Below, piece after piece: positions 58,749-64,000 of a stretch of DNA of 64,000 nucleotides. Made by a program: the position numbers and the translations under genes. The notes below the pieces were generated by a model. That model saw nothing but the letters and a program-made list of their open reading frames with translations, searched no databases and had not been told where the DNA came from. The DNA lies in assembly GCF_023078275.1 (NCBI RefSeq), contig NC_062983.1, positions 1,667,001 to 1,731,000 on the forward strand, read 5' to 3'. Within the stretch, counting starts at the first letter, position 1. Each line of letters opens with the position of its first letter. This DNA is from Leguminivora glycinivorella. Taxonomy: Eukaryota; Arthropoda; Insecta; Lepidoptera; Tortricidae.

Positions 58749-59435
58749 ATGAAATTCATTAAGCATACCCAAACTCTGGAAGTAAATAATATAATCGTTG
58801 AAAATGACGTGCATAAAAATACAAGACATAGTACATTATTACCTAATACAATCCGCTGTATAATATGTGGACCTTCAAACTGTGGTAAAACTAATGTAAT
58901 ATTAAATTTATTATTACATGAAAATGGTCTAAAGTTTAAAAATATCTATTTGTATTCAAAGACCGCTTTTCAGCCAAAATATCGCTACCTCCAACTAATT
59001 ATGGAGAAAATTCCAGATGCTAACTTTTTAATATTTAATGACAATAAAGACGTTATCCATCCAAATGATGCTATGACCAATTCAATCATGATTTTCGATG
59101 ATGTTGTATGTGAAAATCAAGTGAACATTAGGAATTACTTTGCTATGGGAAGACATCGACAAATTGATTGTTTTTATTTATCGCAAACTTACTCCAAAAT
59201 TCCGAAGCAACTGTTAAGAGACAATGTGAATCTCTTAATTGTTTTTAAACAAGATGATACTAACTTAAAACATATATACAATGAACATGTAAACACCGAT
59301 ATGGATTGGATAAAATTTAAAGAACTTTGTTCAATTATATGGGATGATTGTTTTAGCTTTTTATTAATTAATAAAGATTGTACACTAGATAAAGGACGAT
59401 ATAGACAGGGGTTTGATACATTTATTTACTTTTAA
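58749..59435 (+). CDS. ATP: DNA-packaging ATPase (FtsK/HerA, A32-like)
   Basis: This 228-residue protein has a Walker A loop CGPSNCGKTN (residues about 40-49) and a Walker B strand SIMIFDDVV (about 112-120), followed by a conserved SQTYSKIP that fits the sensor region of viral packaging ATPases. In related viruses this motor pumps DNA into the capsid. I chose the ATG at 58749 (MKFIKHTQTL) over the one at 58719 because the extra ten residues look like untranslated AT-rich sequence. The gene is intact, is in the usual Maverick set, and lies 173 bp after the polymerase. Confidence 0.88.
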   Translation: MKFIKHTQTLEVNNIIVENDVHKNTRHSTLLPNTIRCIICGPSNCGKTNVILNLLLHENGLKFKNIYLYSKTAFQPKYRYLQLIMEKIPDANFLIFNDNKDVIHPNDAMTNSIMIFDDVVCENQVNIRNYFAMGRHRQIDCFYLSQTYSKIPKQLLRDNVNLLIVFKQDDTNLKHIYNEHVNTDMDWIKFKELCSIIWDDCFSFLLINKDCTLDKGRYRQGFDTFIYF

Positions 59436-59524
59436 ATTTCCCATTATTTAATGTTTTAAATGTTGACGAAGGCTCACTTGAAACTGAGTGCTCGTATTAA
59501 AAGGTTGGTGTCAAGACTGCTGAA

Positions 59525-60454
59525 ATGGATACACATTTAAAAGATCAACTTATCAAAGCAGTAGATAACATAAAAAACAAAATAAAGAAGATAAATAATG
59601 AAGAACATGAAAATAATATTAATTTAAAAAAAGTTTTTAAACCTATTACTGAACCATTAGAAAACCTCGTTATGCAAAGTTCTTTTGTTAAACCAGCTAT
59701 TAACATGACTACAAGTACAGATACGAGTGACAAATCTCAGAATTTAAATGATTCTATAGGATACAAAAATTTCAAAGAGATAATTGCTCCTGATCAGCAT
59801 TCAGAATATTATGAATACTCTAATGTTAGTAATAAAACTTCTCAAGAACAAAATAATGATACACTTCTATCTCTAAAAAAAGAAGACATGATTGATTTAT
59901 ATGAGGACATCAATATACCATTCGGGATTCGTAGCACGAATAAAAAGTTGATGATGGGTAATTCTGATGTATACTTGTCTTTGGTAAATAAGACTTCCGA
60001 TACTGAAAAACAATATGTTATTACTATAGACAACAAAAAATTTGAATTAACCGCAGGGTTGAAAGAACTATTGATGCGAAACAAACCCAATCTCAGTCTT
60101 GTTACTGAAAAAGATAAAACTGAATACAAAGAAATGTTAACCCGTACAAACGCACATAAACGAGATTTTGATCCAAACGGAAAATTAAAAGGAGACAAAG
60201 GTATAAAATATTGCAGTATTATCAAACCTCTCTTTTCACAATTACTTGACACTAACATTAAAACAGGTGGTAACTTACCTGCATTAAAACATTATAAAAG
60301 TAACACAGATTATATTTATTGGGATGATCCAAATGAATTAATTGAAAGGCTTAAACTTTTGATTGCATCCAAAGACGCTGGAAACACCAACCATGATAAT
60401 GAAATTATATCAATTATTGAAGAATTAAAGGAAGCCGGTATTGTAAAGCAATAA
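59525..60454 (+). CDS. Conserved Maverick protein of unknown function (309 aa)
   Basis: The intact ORF has a charged, probably helical N-terminus (DNIKNKIKKINNEEHENN), a low-complexity middle and a conserved-looking C-terminal two-thirds: NIPFGIRSTNKKLMMGNSDV, a TAGLKELLMRNKP segment, TRTNAHKRDF and a final EIISIIEELKEAG. From memory, insect Mavericks carry a similar protein, which some insect annotations place in a domain of unknown function (I believe DUF8207). No enzyme motif is visible. Its place between packaging ATPase and integrase suggests a virion or DNA-associated role; that is inference. Confidence 0.75.
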   Translation: MDTHLKDQLIKAVDNIKNKIKKINNEEHENNINLKKVFKPITEPLENLVMQSSFVKPAINMTTSTDTSDKSQNLNDSIGYKNFKEIIAPDQHSEYYEYSNVSNKTSQEQNNDTLLSLKKEDMIDLYEDINIPFGIRSTNKKLMMGNSDVYLSLVNKTSDTEKQYVITIDNKKFELTAGLKELLMRNKPNLSLVTEKDKTEYKEMLTRTNAHKRDFDPNGKLKGDKGIKYCSIIKPLFSQLLDTNIKTGGNLPALKHYKSNTDYIYWDDPNELIERLKLLIASKDAGNTNHDNEIISIIEELKEAGIVKQ

Positions 60455-60508
60455 AATAAATTGAAATATTATGTTAATGCTCAGTGAATAAATAAACGTG
60501 TCTTAGAC

Positions 60509-60769
60509 ATGACAAATAACAATGATATTTATAATTGTAAAGCAGAATTTAATAAAGTATTAAGTATAAAGGAGGAAAATATATTATCTAATACAATAAA
60601 TACAGAAATAATAAACAAAATCGATGCCTGTATGAAAAAGGTGATGAATATAGATAAAAACATTTCGGTTTTAATGAATCGAGTAACAAAAGTTGAAAAG
60701 AATATTTCTAACAAAGAATTTGAATATAATATTAATAAACATTATGAGCAAAGCGGACGTCGTAAATGA
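60509..60769 (+). CDS. Small coiled-coil ORF (86 aa)
   Basis: The product is short and rich in Asn, Lys, Ile and Glu with heptad-like spacing (IDKNISVLMNRVTKVEKNIS), so a coiled coil is likely. Its last 26 bases overlap the start of the integrase. I do not recognise it. The overlap and the continuing codon style support a real gene, but its small size leaves doubt. Confidence 0.5.
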   Translation: MTNNNDIYNCKAEFNKVLSIKEENILSNTINTEIINKIDACMKKVMNIDKNISVLMNRVTKVEKNISNKEFEYNINKHYEQSGRRK

Positions 60770-61673
60770 AATTCATAAAAATGCAAGGGTGAATTTTCCT
60801 CGAAGAAGCGTCATTTTAAGAGATATTGATGACCTCTGGCAAGCAGATTTAATAGATATGCAGACTTTTTCAAAACTGAATGCTGGTTATAAGTACATAT
60901 TAGTGATTATTGACTGTTTCTCAAAATACGCTTGGGCATTTCCACTCAAACGTAAGACTAAAGAAACCGTATCCAAAATGTTTGAAACATTATTATCAAG
61001 AGGACGTAAACCAATCAATTTACAAACAGACAGGGGTAATGAATTTTATAATAGTAATTTCAGAAAAGTTGTTCAAAAATATAATATTAATCATTACTCT
61101 ACATTTTCCACCAAAAAGGCATCAATAGTTGAAAGACTTATAAGAACTCTTAAAGCTAAGCTGTATAAGGAGTTTAGTCTGAAGGGTAATTATAAATGGG
61201 TCGATGGAACTCTTGACCAGAAAGTTTCAGAATATAATCATACTTTTCATAGGACGGTGGGAAGAGCGCCGATCACGATCAATCGTAGTAATAAAGGAGT
61301 TGTATTACAAAGATACATTAAGAATTTACTAACAAAGAAAAACCCGGTTTGCAAAAGGTTTCGTATTGGAGATTTTGTAAGAGTTAGCAAGTATAAAGGA
61401 TGTTTCGAGAAACGATTTACCCCTAATTGGTCAACAGAAATATTTAAGATAACTAATGTTCGAAATACTAACCCCACTACATATTATCTAGAAGACGCCA
61501 AGCGTAGGCCTATTTTAGGAGCATTCTATGCGCAAGAAATTCAGAAAACTTTGCATCCTCAAGTTTATCTTGTTGAAAGAGTGTTAAAACGTAAAGGAAA
61601 TAAAGTATATGTTAAGTGGCTCGGCCTTCCACCGAGTGAAAATAGTTGGATTGATAAGACAAATCGTTTGTAA
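60744..61673 (+). CDS. INT: Retroviral-type DDE integrase with C-terminal chromodomain
   Basis: This 309-residue enzyme would insert element DNA into the host genome. The DDE core has the first Asp in LWQADLIDM (residue about 35), the second in LQTDRGNEF (about 95) and the Glu in SIVERLIRTLK (about 131), with D-to-E spacing of about 35 residues. An SH3-like basic region with IGDFVRVSKYK (about 210) follows, then a chromodomain at the C terminus (VERVLKRKGNKVYVKWLGLP, about 276-303). I start at ATG 60744 (MSKADVV) because the 17 codons before it overlap the previous ORF and look non-coding. The ORF is intact. Chromodomains on integrases of other elements bind modified histones and steer insertion. 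Confidence 0.93.
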   Translation: MSKADVVNEIHKNARVNFPRRSVILRDIDDLWQADLIDMQTFSKLNAGYKYILVIIDCFSKYAWAFPLKRKTKETVSKMFETLLSRGRKPINLQTDRGNEFYNSNFRKVVQKYNINHYSTFSTKKASIVERLIRTLKAKLYKEFSLKGNYKWVDGTLDQKVSEYNHTFHRTVGRAPITINRSNKGVVLQRYIKNLLTKKNPVCKRFRIGDFVRVSKYKGCFEKRFTPNWSTEIFKITNVRNTNPTTYYLEDAKRRPILGAFYAQEIQKTLHPQVYLVERVLKRKGNKVYVKWLGLPPSENSWIDKTNRL

Positions 61674-61781
61674 TCGGGTTTAAATTTACTTTCACTGTTT
61701 TGTACACTCATTTGTATTTCAAACTCTACACTATAGAGACCAGTACAGACATATCCAACATTTAAATCTATTTCATAAAAA

Positions 61782-62252
61782 ATGAAACGCACGAGAAATA
61801 ATTCTGAAAACGAAAATAAGAAGAAACTTAGCAATCAGAAATTTGGAGCTGGCTTAAAGAAAACTTTTAATAATCTTGTTTCACACACTAAAAGACATAT
61901 CAGTAATCTAAAGCCAAAATGTAAGAACATGCTAATGGAATTAGCGTACGCTGCTGCTCAAGAATTAGCATCGGACTTGCCTATACAATTACCCAGAGTG
62001 ATACCAGTACCTAAAACTGGCGGATTTCTACCATTGATTCCAATTTTAGCAGGATTATCGGCTACAGGAAGTTTAGCAGGAGGTGTTGCGGGAATAAGAA
62101 AAGCTATTAACCATTATAAATCAGCAAAACGACAACTAGCTAAATTAAAGAGACATAATATGAAAATGGAGGGTAAATGTATTGGAAAAGGAGTGCATCT
62201 TAAACCCTACAAGGGTGGACTAGGAATTTATGTTACAAATAAAAAAAACTAG
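61782..62252 (+). CDS. Basic protein with hydrophobic segment, virion-type (PX-like)
   Basis: The 156-residue product starts with a strongly basic region (MKRTRNN, KKKLSNQKFGAGLKK). It has a central Gly/Ala/Leu-rich hydrophobic segment (GGFLPLIPILAGLSATGSLA, about 86-105) and a second basic stretch ending KPYKGGLGIYV. Small basic proteins with such a segment sit beside the protease in Mavericks and compare loosely with adenovirus core or membrane-active minor proteins. The Gly-Gly pairs near TGGF and KGGL resemble adenain cleavage sites. Function is inferred from context only. Confidence 0.7.
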   Translation: MKRTRNNSENENKKKLSNQKFGAGLKKTFNNLVSHTKRHISNLKPKCKNMLMELAYAAAQELASDLPIQLPRVIPVPKTGGFLPLIPILAGLSATGSLAGGVAGIRKAINHYKSAKRQLAKLKRHNMKMEGKCIGKGVHLKPYKGGLGIYVTNKKN

Positions 62253-62275
62253 ATGGCAGGCTACCCAATAGAGCA

Positions 62276-62617
62276 TTGAGTAATATCGATATAATAAAAC
62301 ATTCGAAAAGTATTCCTTACTTTCGTGGTGTATTCATGAGAGATGAATTACCACCAAAACCATTACCGATGGAATGTGGTGTTATTAATTTAGATTCATC
62401 TGAAAATAACGGTACTCACTGGGTAGCCTATGGAAAAAATAAAAATTATATTGAATATTTTGATAGTTACGGAAATTTAAAACCTCCAAAGGAATTCATA
62501 AAATATATGGGAGCTAATATACGCTATAATTACGATAATATACAAAAAAATCATTTATTTAACTGTGGGCATTTATGTTTAAAATTTCTGAATTCATTCT
62601 GGCAGAAATATTATTAA
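62276..62617 (+). CDS. PRO: Adenovirus-type cysteine protease (adenain-like)
   Basis: The protease would process virion precursors. The catalytic residues are all visible: His in NGTHWVAYG, Asp in YIEYFDSYG and Cys in NCGHLCLKFL, in the order typical of adenain (C5 family), with SIPYFRGVFMRDELP just before. Conserved-looking sequence extends upstream of the first in-frame ATG (about 62336) to at least 62256 (RALSNIDIIKH), and the nearest upstream ATG (62253) is in another frame. So the true start is displaced by a frame change or the gene uses an unusual start. It begins right after the stop of the PX-like gene. Confidence 0.88.
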   Translation: MSNIDIIKHSKSIPYFRGVFMRDELPPKPLPMECGVINLDSSENNGTHWVAYGKNKNYIEYFDSYGNLKPPKEFIKYMGANIRYNYDNIQKNHLFNCGHLCLKFLNSFWQKYY

Positions 62618-62778
62618 ATAAGTAAACTTATGTGTTTAATAAGACCAAAAACATAATACAACAATATTATAATAAACGATATCTTCTACCGTATCACATT
62701 CAACCTCGAACAGTGTCTAGAATCGGGTGTTAAGCATACGTTTACATAATTTTACCTTACAAAATCAAGTGATACATT

Positions 62779-62928
62779 ATGTATGTTTTCAATAAAAGCG
62801 GAATTACAAGAATACCATCGAATATTCAACTCCCAGTCTTCAAAGGAGCAAGTCGATTAAATTCTAGCAAGAGAATTACTAAGAGCAATAAGTTATTTCT
62901 TCGTTCTCTTGGGTTTAAAATAAAATAA
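62779..62928 (+). CDS. 49-aa basic Maverick ORF
   Basis: A short open frame from ATG 62779 to TAA 62926-62928 encodes a basic peptide (SGITRIPSNIQLPVFKGA, SKRITKSN, LFLRSLGFKIK). It lies just 15 bp before the capsid ATG. I recall similar small basic ORFs in front of the capsid gene in insect Mavericks, but not a name. An overlapping ATG at 62783 in another frame gives only a shorter product. Confidence 0.55.
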   Translation: MYVFNKSGITRIPSNIQLPVFKGASRLNSSKRITKSNKLFLRSLGFKIK

Positions 62929-62943
62929 AATACTTATAATAAG

Positions 62944-64000
62944 ATGTTGCATATCACAGATATTCCACAACAAGATAATTCAATTGAAAGCTATACCATC
63001 CATTCATACAATCCCTACAATCATAGCTTTAAGGAAAATGACGAAATCAGGATACCTATAAATCAACAAGATGTGTATGTATTACCATCTGCAAGCTCCA
63101 TTTACATTGAAGGGTATGCAAGTGTATGGCGAGTAGATGCTGCTGGGAAAAAAATAACAAAAGATGTAAATTTTACAAATAACCCCATATTATTTTTGTT
63201 CAAAGATATAAGTTACGAACTAAATGGGATTGAAATTGACCGGAATAAAAATTGCGGGATTACTACAACGATGAAATCTCTTATTTCAATGAATGAAGGA
63301 GAAAGTAAGAACGCTGCATTGTGGGGTTGGGATCTAAGCGGGAGTATTCTAAAGCAAGGTCATTTCTCCATTATAATACCTCTGAATAAAGTGCTTGGCT
63401 TCGCGGAAGATTATAATAAGATTTTAGTCAACTGTAGGCACGAACTTGTACTAAACAGAAGTAATTCAGTTTTAAATAGTGTTGTACTTGAAGAAAATGA
63501 TCAAGTTCAAATTGATATCCATAAAATCCAATGGCGGGTACCACATGTTAGAGTTTCTGACCGTAATAGATTGCCACTACTAAAGTGCTTAGAGAAAGAT
63601 CGATCTATACAACTAGCATTCCGGAATTGGGATTTGTATGAATATCCACTTTTACCTAAAACAACAAAACATGCATGGTCAGTAAAAACCGCTTCCCAGT
63701 TAGAAAAGCCTAGATATGTTATATTAGCATTACAGACTGATAGAAAACTAAACAAACTAAAAAATTCTACTATATTTGATCACTGCAATATAACTAACGT
63801 CAAATTATTTTTAAATTCACAGTACTTTCCATACGATCCTCTTAATTTAAAATTTAGCGAAGACAAATTTAGTATATTATACGAAATGTATGCCAACTTT
63901 CGTCAGTCGTATTATGGGGTCGGTGTCGATCCTCTGCTTAATCTGAACACATTAAAAAAAACTCCTTTATTTGTAATAGACTGCTCAAGGCAGAACGATT
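62944..64000 (+). CDS. Major-capsid-type protein (F54H12.2-like), runs off the window
   Basis: An uninterrupted frame begins at ATG 62944 and is still open at 64000 (about 352 residues). It includes DVYVLPSASSIYIEGYAS, WRVPHVRVSDRNRLPLLK, FRNWDLYEYPLLP, SVKTASQLEKPRYVILALQ and FVIDCSRQ. These match what I remember of proteins annotated as F54H12.2-like in insects, which belong to Maverick capsid (double jelly-roll) proteins. The family could instead be a second capsid component; the position after protease and small basic ORF favours the major one. The gene shows no break in the visible part. No open-ended ORF caller that needs a stop would report it. Confidence 0.72.
   Translation, partial: MLHITDIPQQDNSIESYTIHSYNPYNHSFKENDEIRIPINQQDVYVLPSASSIYIEGYASVWRVDAAGKKITKDVNFTNNPILFLFKDISYELNGIEIDRNKNCGITTTMKSLISMNEGESKNAALWGWDLSGSILKQGHFSIIIPLNKVLGFAEDYNKILVNCRHELVLNRSNSVLNSVVLEENDQVQIDIHKIQWRVPHVRVSDRNRLPLLKCLEKDRSIQLAFRNWDLYEYPLLPKTTKHAWSVKTASQLEKPRYVILALQTDRKLNKLKNSTIFDHCNITNVKLFLNSQYFPYDPLNLKFSEDKFSILYEMYANFRQSYYGVGVDPLLNLNTLKKTPLFVIDCSRQND

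Larger units (their letters stand above)
51308..64000 (+). mobile_element. Maverick/Polinton (adintovirus-like) element, right part outside window
   Basis: Genes for a protein-primed DNA polymerase, packaging ATPase, integrase, adenain-type protease and a capsid-type protein lie together in one 9-kb block, the gene set that defines Mavericks/Polintons. The polymerase-to-capsid genes are all on the plus strand. The left end is proposed at 51308 (AGTGTAATATTGGTGCACCT), because a dispersed repeat is interrupted there and a hairpin plus subterminal tandem repeats begin. The right terminus, inverted repeat and 6-bp target duplication would be beyond 64000. Mavericks are 15-20 kb, so several kb remain unseen. 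Confidence 0.9.

Noticed and set aside
58576..58762. Hydrophobic C-terminal tail of pPolB
   Set aside because: The conserved end of the polymerase is in another frame and stops at 58575; the tail reads like 3' non-coding DNA.

Overview
The window is eukaryotic nuclear DNA, most likely from a moth or butterfly (Lepidoptera). The grounds are GT-AG introns in AT-rich DNA, a sidestep-type immunoglobulin/fibronectin gene, and a dense load of repeats of kinds I know from lepidopteran genomes: a tRNA-derived SINE present in about six copies, RTE-, CR1- and Jockey-type LINE pieces, mariner, Penelope-like fragments and many fold-back MITEs. There is no bacterial gene organisation, no rRNA and no CRISPR array.

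Layout. 1-14 kb is AT-rich and holds mostly repeats: SINEs at 5.9 and 7.7 kb, MITEs, a 230-bp tandem duplication, and a 5'-truncated RTE LINE at 11.7-12.8 kb with a 15-bp target-site duplication. A set of GC-rich blocks on the minus strand at 1.6-4.5 kb may be fossil exons. 14.0-19.8 kb (+) carries the last eight coding exons of a transmembrane cell-surface receptor of the sidestep type; all eight join in frame and end at a stop and a poly(A) signal. Its introns contain broken extra copies of two of its own exons. 20-24.5 kb is repeats and palindromes. 24.56-27.93 kb is a mariner transposon split by a young, non-coding LTR element with apparently identical 247-bp LTRs. 28-31.3 kb is repeat fragments. 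31.3-35.9 kb is a nearly full-length CR1-like LINE on the minus strand. 36-51 kb is LINE 3' ends, Penelope-like inverted structures and a 430-bp dispersed repeat present as a direct pair plus an inverted copy.

The most notable region is 51.3 kb to the right edge. It is a large Maverick/Polinton (endogenous, adintovirus-like) element that continues past the window. In order it has: a candidate terminus with a hairpin and subterminal tandem repeats; a divergent pair of small spliced genes; a protein-primed family B DNA polymerase with several single-base frame changes; a packaging ATPase; a conserved 309-aa protein of unknown role; a coiled-coil ORF; a DDE integrase with a C-terminal chromodomain; a basic/hydrophobic virion-type protein; an adenovirus-type cysteine protease; a 49-aa basic ORF; and an open major-capsid-type ORF running off the edge. 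Together these could copy an element DNA (polymerase), insert it (integrase), and build, mature and fill a particle (capsid, protease, ATPase). One spliced gene has its AUG split by an intron in front of two duplicated exons that each supply the missing G.

All identifications are from reading motifs by eye. No database search was run, so family-level calls are firmer than clade or orthology calls.
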